Shown here: one piece after another, positions 1 through 9,052 of the stretch
How positions within the stretch are numbered: position 1 is the first letter of the stretch
Layout: each line of letters opens with the position of its first letter
Origin: Algibacter luteus
GTDB lineage: Bacteria > Bacteroidota > Bacteroidia > Flavobacteriales > Flavobacteriaceae
NCBI RefSeq assembly: GCF_900141715.1
Contig: NZ_FQYK01000001.1
Location: forward strand, 62,001-126,000
Direction of reading: 5' to 3'
DNA: 64,000 bases
Notes under the pieces: generated by a model
What the model saw: the letters and a program-made list of their open reading frames with translations, nothing else
Told to the model about the DNA's origin: nothing
The model's database searches: none
Made by a program: the position numbers and the translations under genes

Positions 1-2
1 TT

Positions 3-260
3 GAAGATTACGATTTATCAATAGCCAAAAACATGCAAACCGGTAAGGAATCTAAAATTGATGTTCCAAAATCGAATGTTATTATTTACTATACAGAAGA
101 TGGTAGTCAAGTGGCATTAAGACCAAGTGGAACAGAACCAAAAATTAAGTTCTACGTAAGTGTTAACGCACCACTAAAATCTGTTAATGATTTTAAGGAA
201 ACAGAATCGATGCTAGATGCTAAGGCTGACGCTATTTTAAAAGACATGAAGTTAATATAA
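3..260 (+). CDS. Phosphohexomutase (phosphoglucomutase/phosphomannomutase), C-terminal fragment
   Basis: Only the last 85 residues are inside the window; the gene begins to the left. They contain [12 protein letters not shown], the phosphate-binding loop that ends alpha-D-phosphohexomutases. This loop holds the sugar phosphate while phosphate moves between C1 and C6 of a hexose. The fragment cannot tell phosphoglucomutase from phosphomannomutase or phosphoglucosamine mutase. The reading frame is open to the left edge, and a strong hairpin follows the stop codon. Confidence 0.9.
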   Translation, partial: EDYDLSIAKNMQTGKESKIDVPKSNVIIYYTEDGSQVALRPSGTEPKIKFYVSVNAPLKSVNDFKETESMLDAKADAILKDMKLI

Positions 261-285
261 TAACTCGTATCTTTGCACAACATTC

Positions 286-320
286 ACATGCTTTTATGGT
301 AACATAAAAGCATGTTTTAT
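286..320 (+). terminator. Rho-independent terminator after the phosphohexomutase gene
   Basis: Perfect 13-bp stem (286-298 pairing with 303-315) with a GTAA tetraloop, followed by a short T-rich run. It separates the phosphohexomutase gene from the ABC transporter at 341. A TATCTTTG sequence at 268-275 looks like a -7 box. If it is used, its transcript would run through this hairpin, so the hairpin may attenuate rather than only terminate. Confidence 0.8.
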
Positions 321-340
321 AAACAGACGTATTTTATTTA

Positions 341-2176
341 ATGAGTCATTTTACTAACATTCTTAAATATGCTAAACCTTATAAGAAATATGCGCTAGGA
401 CACATTATTTCTAATATTTTTTACGCATTATTTGGTACGTTGTCGTTTATAGCATTAAAACCGATGCTTGATGTTATTTTCGATAAAAAAAAGCAACCAC
501 CTACTACGGTTCCGAAGTTTACAAATCTCAACGAGATTGGAGATTTTGCTGAAGACTACTTAATCTATCACATGCATGACTTTACAGGTGGCGATAAATC
601 AAAAGCTTTACTTTTTGTTATTCTACTTATTGTTGTTATGTTTTTGCTAAAAAATATTGCAGGGTATTTAGCAAACTATTTCATGGTGTTTTTACGTAAT
701 GGTGTCATCAGAGATATTAGAAACAAGGTGTACCAGAAAACTGTAGAATTACCGTTATCATTCTTTTCAGAACAACGTAAAGGTGATATTATTGCAAGAG
801 TTACAGGCGATGTTAACGATTTACAATATTCTTTTCTGCCCGTTTTAGAAATCATCATTCGAGAACCTTTAACCATTTTATTTACCTTAATTGCAATGCT
901 TATAATAAGTCCGCAATTAACCCTTTTCGTTTTTATATTCATTCCAATCATGAGTTTTGTAATATCCAGAATTGGAAAAAGTTTAAAACGAAAATCGGGT
1001 CGTGTTCAAAAAGAACAAGGTGTATTTCTTTCAACATTAGAAGAAACATTAACAGGATTACGTATTATTAAAGGCTTTAATTCTGAAAAAGAATTTAACG
1101 ACAGGTTTCAAGAATCTACCAATAAATTTTACAACTTTTCTAATAAGTTATTAAACCGTCAAAACTTGGCATCACCAACCAGCGAAGTATTGGGGATTTT
1201 AATGGTTTCTGGAATTTTGTGGTATGGCGGCAATCTTGTACTTAGCGACGATGCCAATACTATATTAGATGGTAGCGCATTTTTGGTTTATATGACGCTT
1301 TCTTATCAAATTCTAACGCCTGCAAAAGCCATTACACGAGGCATTTATAATATTAAAAAAGGTGGTGCCGCAGCAGAACGAATTCAGGAAATACTCGATA
1401 CAGAAAACCCATTAAAAGATAAAGAAAATGCCATTGAAATAGAAGGATTCCATTCTGATATCGCATTTAAAAATATTTCGTTTAAATATCAGGATGAGTA
1501 CGTTCTAAAAAACTTATCACTTGATATTAAAAAAGGTGAAACTGTTGCCTTAGTAGGGCAATCTGGTAGTGGAAAGTCTACAATTGCAAACCTCATTACC
1601 CGTTTTTATCATGTTAATGAAGGTGAAATATTAATTGATGGTATTAACATTAATAATATCACCACAAGTTCTTTGAGAAAGCAACTCGGTCTTGTAACTC
1701 AAGAAGCCATATTATTTAATGATAGCATCAAGAATAACTTGAAACTTGGTAAAAAAGGTGCCACCGACGACGAAATTATAGAAGCATTAAAAGTTGCCAA
1801 TGCTTGGGAATTTGTTAAAGATCTACCGAATGGTATAGAAACCAATATTGGCGATGCCGGAGGTAAACTTTCTGGCGGACAAAAGCAACGCTTAAGTATT
1901 GCTAGGGCTGTTTTAAAAAGTCCACCTATTATGGTTTTAGACGAAGCCACCTCAGCTCTAGATACAGAAAGCGAACGTCTCGTGCAAGTAGCGCTAGAGA
2001 ATATGATGAAAAACAGAACTTCAATTGTTATTGCGCACAGGCTATCTACCATTCAAAAAGCTGATAAAATTGTGGTTCTTAACAAAGGTGAAATTGTTGA
2101 GCAAGGTAAACACGACGAACTTATTGCTCAAAAAGGCGTCTATCACAAATTAGTAGAAATGCAAAGTTTCGAATAG
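341..2176 (+). CDS. MsbA-type ABC transporter (permease fused to ATPase)
   Basis: A 611-residue half-transporter with an N-terminal six-helix exporter domain (about residues 15-330) and a C-terminal nucleotide-binding domain. The ATPase is intact: Walker A GQSGSGKST near 406, signature LSGGQ near 508, Walker B VLDEATSALD near 532 and switch His in AHRLS. Length and organisation match MsbA and related lipid or multidrug exporters, which work as homodimers in the inner membrane. Flipping of lipid A core is the best inference for a Gram-negative cell, but multidrug export cannot be excluded. It is a single gene between two terminators. Confidence 0.88.
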   Translation: MSHFTNILKYAKPYKKYALGHIISNIFYALFGTLSFIALKPMLDVIFDKKKQPPTTVPKFTNLNEIGDFAEDYLIYHMHDFTGGDKSKALLFVILLIVVMFLLKNIAGYLANYFMVFLRNGVIRDIRNKVYQKTVELPLSFFSEQRKGDIIARVTGDVNDLQYSFLPVLEIIIREPLTILFTLIAMLIISPQLTLFVFIFIPIMSFVISRIGKSLKRKSGRVQKEQGVFLSTLEETLTGLRIIKGFNSEKEFNDRFQESTNKFYNFSNKLLNRQNLASPTSEVLGILMVSGILWYGGNLVLSDDANTILDGSAFLVYMTLSYQILTPAKAITRGIYNIKKGGAAAERIQEILDTENPLKDKENAIEIEGFHSDIAFKNISFKYQDEYVLKNLSLDIKKGETVALVGQSGSGKSTIANLITRFYHVNEGEILIDGININNITTSSLRKQLGLVTQEAILFNDSIKNNLKLGKKGATDDEIIEALKVANAWEFVKDLPNGIETNIGDAGGKLSGGQKQRLSIARAVLKSPPIMVLDEATSALDTESERLVQVALENMMKNRTSIVIAHRLSTIQKADKIVVLNKGEIVEQGKHDELIAQKGVYHKLVEMQSFE

Positions 2177-2205
2177 AAAAAGCACGTATAATTTTATGAA
2201 ATAAA

Positions 2206-2240
2206 AAAAAGGATAGAGATTTGGGTTTCTATCCTTTTTC
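2206..2240 (+). terminator. Rho-independent terminator after the ABC transporter
   Basis: Twelve-bp stem (AAAAAGGATAGA with TCTATCCTTTTT) and a ten-base loop, with A and T runs on both sides. It would work on either strand. A weaker 7-bp inverted repeat (2249-2275) follows it. Confidence 0.85.
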
Positions 2241-2445
2241 GTTTGGTTTTTGTTAGACTTGGGGACGACTAACAACATAAGTAGGTTTCGATTACAAACA
2301 TAAAACATAAAAACTAATCTTACAACAAAAATTACACTTAATCGTTTATTTAATGCATTTCATCGATAGTAATTTAATTAACTTTCTGATAACCAATAAG
2401 TTATTTTTTTAGCCAAATTTTAAATATATAGGGTTAAACTTTTAG

Positions 2446-2453
2446 TATATTTA
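2446..2453 (+). promoter_or_regulatory. Possible -7 promoter box for the ECF sigma gene
   Basis: TATATTTA resembles the Bacteroidota -7 box TAnnTTTG with one mismatch, 21 nt before the sigma-factor start. No convincing -33 TTTG was found. The rest of the 2241-2473 gap is AT-rich with nothing else recognisable. Confidence 0.35.
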
Positions 2454-2473
2454 AGAGTCTAAAGACTAAACAA

Positions 2474-3022
2474 TTGTTCGTGATTGACGAAGCACAATTT
2501 TTAACGAAGCTTAAATCAGAAAACCATAAAAACGAAGCCTTTAAAGAGTTATTAGAGCTCTATAAAGAACGTTTGTATTGGCACATCCGTAATATTGTGA
2601 AATCGCATGACGATGCCGACGATGTGCTACAAAACACGTTTATTAAAGTATTTAGAAACATAAACCAATTTAATGGCGATAGTAAATTATTTTCTTGGAT
2701 GTATCGCATTGCAACAAACGAATCGATAACTTTTATAAACAAAAAAGCCAAACAATTACAAGTTAGTAATCAAGAAGTTCAGGAACTAGCGATAAACAAT
2801 CTCCATTCAGATGTATATTTTGAAGGCGACGATATCCAAATTAAATTACAAAAGGCTATAGCAACGTTACCCGAAAAACAACAATTGGTTTTTAATATGA
2901 AATATTTTCAGGATATTAAATATTCAGAAATGGCCGAAATATTAGACACAAGTGAAGGCGCCTTAAAAGCGTCTTACCACATTGCAACAAAAAAAATTGA
3001 AGCCTATTTAACTCACAATTAA
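2474..3022 (+). CDS. ECF-type RNA polymerase sigma factor
   Basis: A 182-residue sigma-70 family protein of the ECF group. Region 2 (about 25-90) includes DDADDVLQNTFIKVFR, the -10 recognition and core-binding helices. Region 4 (about 130-178) includes LPEKQQLVFNMKYF and the helix-turn-helix YSEMAEILDTSEGALKASYH. It directs RNA polymerase to a small set of stress promoters. The start is TTG at 2474; GTG two codons later is an alternative. The next two genes are 42 and 5 nt downstream and probably form one transcription unit that controls it. Confidence 0.92.
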   Translation: MFVIDEAQFLTKLKSENHKNEAFKELLELYKERLYWHIRNIVKSHDDADDVLQNTFIKVFRNINQFNGDSKLFSWMYRIATNESITFINKKAKQLQVSNQEVQELAINNLHSDVYFEGDDIQIKLQKAIATLPEKQQLVFNMKYFQDIKYSEMAEILDTSEGALKASYHIATKKIEAYLTHN

Positions 3023-3064
3023 ACCTTTTGGTAATTTTTTAGTCAAAGAAGCACAAGTAAAACA

Positions 3065-3574
3065 ATGAAAAATAAAGACTTACATAATATAAAATCTACG
3101 GGCTTTAAAGCTCCAGATGACTATTTTAGTTCTTTTGATGAAAAAGTTTTTAGTAAATTAGATTCTGAAAGTACATTAAATACCATTAAAAAAACGGGGT
3201 TTAAGGTACCCGAAGATTATTTTGAATCAATCCAAGCAGAGACTTTATTAAAGCATGCTGAAAGAAAAGAAACGAAAGTCATTCCGCTTTTCAGTAAGAG
3301 AAACTTAATTTATATTTCTGGTGTTGCAGCTGCAATTTTATTGTTATTTAACCTTTCAATATTTGAAAAGAATCCTTCATTTGATAATTTAGAAACCAAT
3401 GTTGTTGAAAATTACCTTATTGAAGAATATTTTAGCACTAATGATGATATTGCTGCTTTATTTACCGAAGATGAAATAGAACAACACGTAAGTATTGATC
3501 ATGATTTTAGCGAATCTAATATTGAAGAATACCTATTAAACAATGCCGATATTGAATCGTTATTGTTCGATTAA
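3065..3574 (+). CDS. Single-pass membrane protein next to ECF sigma (anti-sigma-like candidate)
   Basis: A 169-residue protein with no named family recognised. The N-terminal half holds two copies of a motif, GFKAPDDYFSS (about 13-23) and GFKVPEDYFES (about 45-55). A basic stretch and one membrane helix follow (about 84-100). The acidic C-terminal tail would be outside the membrane. Topology and position right after the sigma gene resemble a membrane anti-sigma factor, with the cytoplasmic repeats as candidate sigma-binding elements. It lacks the HxxxCxxC zinc motif of the common ZAS anti-sigma family, so this role is inferred from context only. Confidence 0.75.
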   Translation: MKNKDLHNIKSTGFKAPDDYFSSFDEKVFSKLDSESTLNTIKKTGFKVPEDYFESIQAETLLKHAERKETKVIPLFSKRNLIYISGVAAAILLLFNLSIFEKNPSFDNLETNVVENYLIEEYFSTNDDIAALFTEDEIEQHVSIDHDFSESNIEEYLLNNADIESLLFD

Positions 3575-3579
3575 AACAT

Positions 3580-4026
3580 ATGAAAATGAAAAAATTAGTC
3601 CCTATATTACTATTATTAATATCGTTAAACCTAACGGCTCAACACAAAAATCGAGACCGTGTTAAGGCGCTTAAAGTTGCTTTTATTACCGAAAAATTAG
3701 ATTTATCAGAAAAAGAAGCACAAGCATTTTGGCCAATTTATAATGCTTTTGAATCAAAAAGAGCTAACATTAAATACAATGAGCTTCGAGGTATTAAAAA
3801 AGAAATTGACGAGAAAATTGAAACCATGACTAATGCAGAAGCAAGTAAACTTATTACTAGGATTAATAATGCTGAAAATGAAATGCACGAGCTTAAAATG
3901 GAATTCTCGAAGAAAATATTAGAAATTCTTCCTCCAAAAAAAGTGATTTTGCTAAAAACAGCAGAAGACGATTTTAAAAGGAAAATGTTCGAGGAATTTA
4001 AAAAACTTAAAAGAGAGAGAAATTAA
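3580..4026 (+). CDS. Periplasmic 'sensor of ECF-type sigma factor' family protein
   Basis: A 148-residue exported protein with a signal peptide (KKLVPILLLLISLNLTAQ) and an otherwise helical, highly charged sequence. It starts 5 nt after the preceding gene. Residues DLSEKEAQAFWPIYNAFE are typical of the flavobacterial family labelled sensor of ECF sigma factor, which resembles Spy/CpxP-type periplasmic helical proteins. Its likely role is sensing envelope state and relaying it to the membrane protein encoded upstream. The signal it senses is unknown. Confidence 0.82.
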   Translation: MKMKKLVPILLLLISLNLTAQHKNRDRVKALKVAFITEKLDLSEKEAQAFWPIYNAFESKRANIKYNELRGIKKEIDEKIETMTNAEASKLITRINNAENEMHELKMEFSKKILEILPPKKVILLKTAEDDFKRKMFEEFKKLKRERN

Positions 4027-4043
4027 TTTTTCTCTTTTTTTTA
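4016..4043 (+). terminator. Terminator of the sigma trio, overlapping the stop codon
   Basis: AGAGAAA (4016-4022) pairs with TTTCTCT (4029-4035), followed by eight Ts. It sits between two convergent genes and includes the stop codon of the sensor gene. Confidence 0.7.
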
Positions 4044-5132
4044 TTCTTTAAACAAAAGTTTCGAAATTCTGCCAGCACCAGCGGCATAAGCAATACTATC
4101 ATTTAAAAACCTAATGGTATAAAAGCCTTCGTCACTTAAATGCTTCCAAGATTCGCCTGCGTCATTACTATAATCAATTCCTTTAAACCCAATGGCAACG
4201 AGCTCCTTGCCTTCTCTATTCGGCATGTACTGAACACAACTGCGGTATCCTGGATTTTGATTTTGCGCTACCAATTGCCATGTTTTTCCGCCATCGGTAG
4301 TTTTTATTTTATTGGCTGCATTATCGTCTGCCTTCGTGTAGTCACCACCAATAGCATAACCATTTAACGCATCATAAAAATCAATAGAATAAATCCCTTC
4401 CGTATCTTTTTCCTTAACTATAGGCGTATCAAAAACCTCCCAAGTTTTTCCTTTATCTGGTGAAAAATATACGCGACCAGCAGTTGTAGCTACCCAAGTG
4501 TTATCGCCTACAATAGCAATATTCGTATCGCTAGCAGCAAATGCCCCTTCGTTTTCAGTGCCTTTTGGTAATTGGTCACATGAGAGTTTGGTCCAGGTAA
4601 ATCCGCTATCTCTAGTAATAATCACACTTAAACAACCATCAATAGAATCCCCTATTGCAATGCCTTCTTCTTCATTCCAAAATTCCATAGAATCATAGAA
4701 AACGTTATCATGATTTTCTTGGTAAACAATTTTGTTTTTTTCTAAATCGGCATCTAAACTGTACAATAATGCAGGGTTTCCAATTGTAATGCCAAATCCA
4801 TTCTTCTTTGTTACCGCCAAAGCTCTAAAGTTTAATTGAAGTGAATCTGTCGACAGATTTACGGTGTGGTTATAAACGGTTTTATTTTTTAATGAATCCA
4901 CATGTCTATAAAGAGCATTGGGCATTATTATTCCTAATTTACCTTTAGACGTTAAATATATTGGACCCGTAAATTCAGCCTTAACAATTTCTAAGGCTCT
5001 AACATCTAAAGTAGAATCTTGTACCAAAGTTTCAATTTCAACTTTAGTAATATTTCTATGCTTAATTATGTTCTCATTTTTAAACGCAAACAAAAAAATA
5101 ACTAACAAAACTACAAGGATAACCTGTTTCAT
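4041..5132 (-). CDS. Exported BNR/YCF48-type beta-propeller protein
   Basis: A 363-residue protein starting with a signal-peptide-like segment (KQVILVVLLVIFLFAF). The body has repeated Asp-box-like turns such as TRDSGFTWTKL, SPDKGKTWEVF, TTDGGKTWQLV and SNDAGESWKHL, the mark of BNR/sortilin-type beta-propellers. Relatives are often labelled oxidoreductase or YCF48-like, but no redox cofactor site is visible. It probably acts in the periplasm or on the cell surface; its ligand cannot be told from sequence. It converges on the sigma trio and is divergent from rsmB. Confidence 0.8.
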   Translation of the reverse strand: MKQVILVVLLVIFLFAFKNENIIKHRNITKVEIETLVQDSTLDVRALEIVKAEFTGPIYLTSKGKLGIIMPNALYRHVDSLKNKTVYNHTVNLSTDSLQLNFRALAVTKKNGFGITIGNPALLYSLDADLEKNKIVYQENHDNVFYDSMEFWNEEEGIAIGDSIDGCLSVIITRDSGFTWTKLSCDQLPKGTENEGAFAASDTNIAIVGDNTWVATTAGRVYFSPDKGKTWEVFDTPIVKEKDTEGIYSIDFYDALNGYAIGGDYTKADDNAANKIKTTDGGKTWQLVAQNQNPGYRSCVQYMPNREGKELVAIGFKGIDYSNDAGESWKHLSDEGFYTIRFLNDSIAYAAGAGRISKLLFKE

Positions 5133-5184
5133 AAATTTAAATTTCCTTAAAAATAGAAAAGCTAAACCAATTAACTAATAAACG

Positions 5185-5218
5185 TTTAAACAAATACACA
5201 TTTAAAAACGTAACTTTG
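5185..5218 (+). promoter_or_regulatory. Promoter of rsmB
   Basis: TAACTTTG at 5211-5218 fits the Bacteroidota -7 consensus TAnnTTTG exactly. A weak TTTA stands in the -33 position at 5185. The predicted start of transcription is about 12 nt before the ATG at 5238. Confidence 0.6.
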
Positions 5219-5237
5219 CAGCCTTATTTAAAACATC

Positions 5238-6452
5238 ATGCGATTACACAGAAACCTCTGCTTTGCAGTTATAGACGGATTAACCCTTATTTTTAATGAA
5301 GGGCACTATGCCGATAAAGTTATTCAGCAACTACTAAAACGCGACAAACGTTGGGGATCGAGAGATAGAGGCTTTGTTGCCGAAACCACCTACGATATTG
5401 TACGTTGGAAACGCCTTTATGCTGAAATTGCGGAAGTTAAAGAACCTTTTGATCGTGATAATTTATGGCGTTTATTTGCGGTTTGGGCCACCCTAAAAGG
5501 TATTAAATTACCCGATTGGAAATACTTTGAAAACACACCAACCCGCAAAATAAAAGGTCGTTTTGATGAGCTTACCAAAGTGAGAAAACTGCGAGAATCT
5601 ATTCCAGATTGGATAGACGAAGTAGGTTTAGCAGAATTAGGTGAAGCCAAATGGACCAAAGAAATAGCAATGCAAAACGAGCAAGCCGAAGTTATTTTAA
5701 GAACCAATACTTTAAAAACCACCAAAGAAGACTTACAGAATATACTTTTTGATGAAGGCATTGAAACCGAAGCAATCAAAGGTTACGATTCTGCATTAAA
5801 ATTAAAAGAACGTGCTAACGTTTTTGTAACCGATGCGTTTAAAAACGGACTGTTTGAAGTTCAAGATGCCTCGTCGCAACTGGTAGCCGAATTTTTAGAT
5901 GTGAAACCAGGTATGAAAGTGGTTGACACTTGTGCTGGTGCCGGCGGAAAAACCTTGCACATTGCATCTTTAATGGAAAATAAAGGGCAAATTATTGCCA
6001 TGGATATTTACGAAAGTAAGCTTAAAAAGCTGAAAATAAGAGCGCGTAGAAATGGGGTTCATAATATAGATATGAAAGTCATTGAATCTACAAAACCCAT
6101 TAAAAAACTTTACGATAAGGCCGACCGTGTACTTATTGATGCACCATGTTCTGGTTTAGGTGTTTTACGTAGAAACCCTGATGCCAAATGGAAACTAGAA
6201 CCTGAGTTTTTAGACCGCATTCGTGTTACCCAACAAGAAGTGTTACAACAATACTCTAGAATGGTGAAACCACAAGGTAAATTGGTTTATGCCACCTGTT
6301 CGGTATTACCCTCTGAAAACCAAAACCAAGTGAAAGCCTTTTTAAAATCTGAAGGCGGTGCTAATTTTACCTTAGTAAAAGATAAAAAAATATTGGCCCA
6401 CGAAAACGGATACGACGGGTTTTACATGGCCCTATTGGAGCGTAAAGCTTAA
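5238..6452 (+). CDS. rsmB: RsmB/NOP2-family rRNA (cytosine-5) methyltransferase
   Basis: A 404-residue SAM-dependent RNA m5C methyltransferase. The N-terminal part (about 1-150) resembles the NusB-like RNA-binding half of RsmB. The Rossmann domain has the SAM loop DTCAGAGGKTLH (about 230-241). Both catalytic cysteines are present: C304 in DAPCSGLG and C354 in YATCSV. RsmB methylates C967 of 16S rRNA in E. coli. The exact target here is inferred from the family, and other NOP2-type enzymes are possible. Start chosen at the ATG just after the promoter box. Confidence 0.88.
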   Translation: MRLHRNLCFAVIDGLTLIFNEGHYADKVIQQLLKRDKRWGSRDRGFVAETTYDIVRWKRLYAEIAEVKEPFDRDNLWRLFAVWATLKGIKLPDWKYFENTPTRKIKGRFDELTKVRKLRESIPDWIDEVGLAELGEAKWTKEIAMQNEQAEVILRTNTLKTTKEDLQNILFDEGIETEAIKGYDSALKLKERANVFVTDAFKNGLFEVQDASSQLVAEFLDVKPGMKVVDTCAGAGGKTLHIASLMENKGQIIAMDIYESKLKKLKIRARRNGVHNIDMKVIESTKPIKKLYDKADRVLIDAPCSGLGVLRRNPDAKWKLEPEFLDRIRVTQQEVLQQYSRMVKPQGKLVYATCSVLPSENQNQVKAFLKSEGGANFTLVKDKKILAHENGYDGFYMALLERKA

Positions 6453-6529
6453 ATTTTGCAATGTTTATTGATACAAATAGCAGAGTGTAATTATAGTTTA
6501 GACACTTAACATATCTCATAACAGTATTT

Positions 6530-6645
6530 AAAATCCTGATAGTTTCCTATCAGGATTTTTTGATTTTTAATGTTGTAAAGTTTGATTATATTTATTGGTT
6601 ACAACTCACACTAAAGTTGCATTATCCTGACTTTTTTGGCGGGTA
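6530..6645 (+). repeat. 116-bp dispersed repeat, copy A (begins with a terminator hairpin)
   Basis: The segment aligns without gaps to 11491-11606, matching at about 90 of 116 positions by hand count. It opens with a hairpin (13-bp stem 6530-6542 with 6547-6559, loop TTTC, then TTTTTT) that can end transcription from rsmB. The best-conserved parts after the hairpin are ATATTTATTG, TCACACTRAAGTTGC and TTGGCGRGTA. No ORF spans it. The two copies lie in the same orientation and bracket about 5 kb of accessory genes. Confidence 0.8.
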
Positions 6646-6723
6646 ACTGTATTCCTCAATAAATAGTAAATGCAGATGGCTCATCAATTAGAACTTATGT
6701 AAGAGTGGGAAAACAAAAAAGCT

Positions 6724-7281
6724 ATGGCTATGAAAAACTGGAGTAAACAAATAGATGAGAACACTCAAAATTTTGTCGAGACTTTTGGTGGTTTAAGTAT
6801 GGAACAATTAAATTGGAAACCCAATGCTAATACTTGGAGTATTGCACAAAATATGGAGCATTTAATAGTAATAAATAAAACCTATTTTCCAATTATTGAA
6901 TCTATTCGCAATGGGAAATATAAAAAACCGTTTATTGCAAAATTTGGATTTATAGTTGCCTTCTTTGGTAAAACAATTTTACAAGCGGTTCAGCCAGATA
7001 GGAAAAAGAAAATGAAAACATTTCCAATTTGGGAACCATCAAAAAGTGCGATACCTGAAGGGATTCTTGATAGATTCAAAGCACACCAATCTGAACTCCA
7101 ACAAATCATTGAGAATTCAAGAGATTTGATAGAAAAAAGAACCATCATCTCATCGCCAGCAAACAAAAATTTAGTCTATAAATTAGAAACGGCATTTGAT
7201 ATTATTGTAACCCACGAACAGCGGCACTTTCAGCAATCAAAAGAAACCTATCAACTCATGATAAAAGAATCTCGCAGCTAA
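6724..7281 (+). CDS. DinB-superfamily four-helix protein
   Basis: A 185-residue protein of the DinB/YfiT fold, a four-helix bundle with a metal bound by three histidines. The candidate ligands are H46 (AQNMEHL) and H164 and H168 (THEQRHFQ). N-terminal LSMEQLNWKPNANTWSIAQ is a typical DinB opening. Members include bacillithiol transferases and hydrolases; this one's substrate is unknown. A second ATG two codons in (6730) is equally plausible as start. A short hairpin with GGGC/GCCC arms (7285-7303) follows the stop. It sits alone in the accessory region. Confidence 0.83.
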   Translation: MAMKNWSKQIDENTQNFVETFGGLSMEQLNWKPNANTWSIAQNMEHLIVINKTYFPIIESIRNGKYKKPFIAKFGFIVAFFGKTILQAVQPDRKKKMKTFPIWEPSKSAIPEGILDRFKAHQSELQQIIENSRDLIEKRTIISSPANKNLVYKLETAFDIIVTHEQRHFQQSKETYQLMIKESRS

Positions 7282-7443
7282 CAAGGGCCAAATGCAATTG
7301 CCCGTCCTCGTTTATTTCTAAAAATTCTCTAGGAATATTCTATTCGGTTTGTATTTACTAAATTAGTTGCTAATACCAAGTAACTTGCTAAAATCTAACT
7401 CGATATTGCCAGCTTTTAAAATAATATCTTAAATATATATAAG

Positions 7444-8259
7444 TTGAAAACAATAAAACTTTTATTGATTGCCTTCTCAATAATTTTATTTTATATTTGT
7501 AAAGAGACAACCAGCAAACCTAGTCCAGAAAGTTTACTAAAAATCAATAAACCAAATGATAGCTCTATCATTGGTATATGGAAACACATGAGTCCACATG
7601 GACCTGTAAAAATAAATTTTAAAGAGAATGGCGTTGTTGAAACAGATTTAGGAGATAATAATTCAGTTGATGTCATTTCAAACTATGTTGTACAAGCTGA
7701 TACTATAAAGTTTATTGATAAAGATGGAAAATCTTGTCCTAATCATGGCATTTATAAAATTTATCATCGAGGCTATACGGTTGCTTTTGATGTTTTAGAT
7801 GATCTCTGTAATGGAAGAATTAAATCTACATCAGGATTTTGGGTGAGACCAAATCATATGGAGCAAATTAGTCAATTGAATACAATAATTGAAAAAACAA
7901 ATGATATTGAATATGTATTACATAGAGGAAGAATGTATTTAGCTTTAAGCAAAACTAAACTGGCTAAAAAAGACTTTGACACTTACCTAAAAAAAGATTC
8001 TTTAAATGCTAAAGTATTTATACACAGAGCTGCAACAAGATTCCCAAACGGATTAAAAGGGATTGTTTATGATTGTAATAGAGCTATCGCTTTAGATTCA
8101 ACTGATAAGAACGCATATTTTTTAAGAGGTTTAGCATATTATGGATTAAATGAAAAGCAAAAAGGATGCGATGACTTTCAAAAATCTATTGATTTAGGAT
8201 TTGAAATCTTAAAGCAAGCGGAGTATGATAAATGCAAGGAATATTGGCAGAATGAATAA
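7444..8259 (+). CDS. Exported TPR-containing protein
   Basis: A 271-residue protein with an N-terminal hydrophobic segment (KLLLIAFSIILFYICKE). The cysteine at about residue 19 could be lipidated, but the lipobox is poor. Residues about 40-140 look like a small beta domain opening with IIGIWKHMSPHGPVKINFKENG, similar in style to lipocalin-like META domains. Residues about 145-265 contain TPR-like helices (YVLHRGRMYLALSKTKLAKKDFDTYL; NAYFLRGLAYYGLNEKQKGCDDFQKSI).. The start is TTG; the hydrophobic leader begins immediately after it. Function unknown, probably protein binding in the periplasm. Confidence 0.72.
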   Translation: MKTIKLLLIAFSIILFYICKETTSKPSPESLLKINKPNDSSIIGIWKHMSPHGPVKINFKENGVVETDLGDNNSVDVISNYVVQADTIKFIDKDGKSCPNHGIYKIYHRGYTVAFDVLDDLCNGRIKSTSGFWVRPNHMEQISQLNTIIEKTNDIEYVLHRGRMYLALSKTKLAKKDFDTYLKKDSLNAKVFIHRAATRFPNGLKGIVYDCNRAIALDSTDKNAYFLRGLAYYGLNEKQKGCDDFQKSIDLGFEILKQAEYDKCKEYWQNE

Positions 8260-8545
8260 ACTAGCTTTAATAACTCTTGTAATTATGTACTAGTTCGAGT
8301 TTAATTTGGGTAATCCTACGAATTCCCACTGATTAGAGAACTTTTGTAAAATTAGCTGCTTAAACACACTACGGAACTATTTACAACAACCTTGGTTGCA
8401 GTTTCAACAGAAATTACTAAATCATAATTATCTGATTATTAGAGTAATAAAGATTTGTTTTAAAATTATTACCTTCACGGACTAGGAATTTTATAGACTT
8501 AATTGTTTTATATTATAATAGATAACAAAATAAATTTCAAATCTT
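8260..8545. other. Intergenic stretch without recognisable feature
   Basis: About 290 nt of AT-rich DNA between the TPR gene and the small lipoprotein gene. No open frame, strong hairpin or clear TAnnTTTG box was seen. Confidence 0.5.
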
Positions 8546-8977
8546 ATGAAAACCCCAAATTTTAAATTACTTACAATGTTAACCGCATTGACACTTTTTA
8601 TTGGAACATTTACATCCTGTTCAGATGATGATGATGGACCAACTGCAAATATCACTGTAAACGAAGGACCATCTGGTGATATAGGAGGAGATTTTACCGG
8701 AAATGGTGGAGATGCTTCCCGAACAATTAATTGGACAAATAATTTGGCAACAGCCGACTATAATGCTGATATCACTGCTACTGCTGGTGGCGTTTTTCAA
8801 ATGGTTGTTGCAGATGCTAATGGTACAGTAGTTCTTGACAGGACTCTTAATGGTGGAACCGAACCAGATAGTATCGACGGTGTAACTAGTTCAGGCGAAC
8901 CAGGAAACTGGACCGTTACCATTACACTTACGTCTTTTAATGGAGACGGAAGTTATTCATTAAGCGCTGGAAACTAA
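8546..8977 (+). CDS. Small surface-exposed lipoprotein
   Basis: A 143-residue lipoprotein precursor. The signal peptide ends in FIGTFTSC, and the mature protein would begin CSDDDDGPT. An acidic run right after the lipidated cysteine is the Bacteroidota signal that sends lipoproteins to the outer leaflet of the outer membrane. The remainder is rich in Gly, Thr, Asn and Asp with alternating hydrophobics (VFQMVVADANGTVVLD; GNWTVTITLTSFNGDGSYSL), suggesting a single beta-sandwich. No named family recognised. A terminator follows directly. Confidence 0.75.
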   Translation: MKTPNFKLLTMLTALTLFIGTFTSCSDDDDGPTANITVNEGPSGDIGGDFTGNGGDASRTINWTNNLATADYNADITATAGGVFQMVVADANGTVVLDRTLNGGTEPDSIDGVTSSGEPGNWTVTITLTSFNGDGSYSLSAGN

Positions 8978-9001
8978 TTACAGCTGACATATAAATTACT
9001 A

Positions 9002-9031
9002 AAAAGGCTGTCTTTAATTGGATAGCCTTTT
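9002..9031 (+). terminator. Rho-independent terminator after the small lipoprotein gene
   Basis: AAAAGGCTGTC pairs with GATAGCCTTTT (one G-T wobble) around an eight-base loop, ending in a T run. Confidence 0.75.
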
Positions 9032-9052
9032 CTTATTCAAAATCAATAATAC

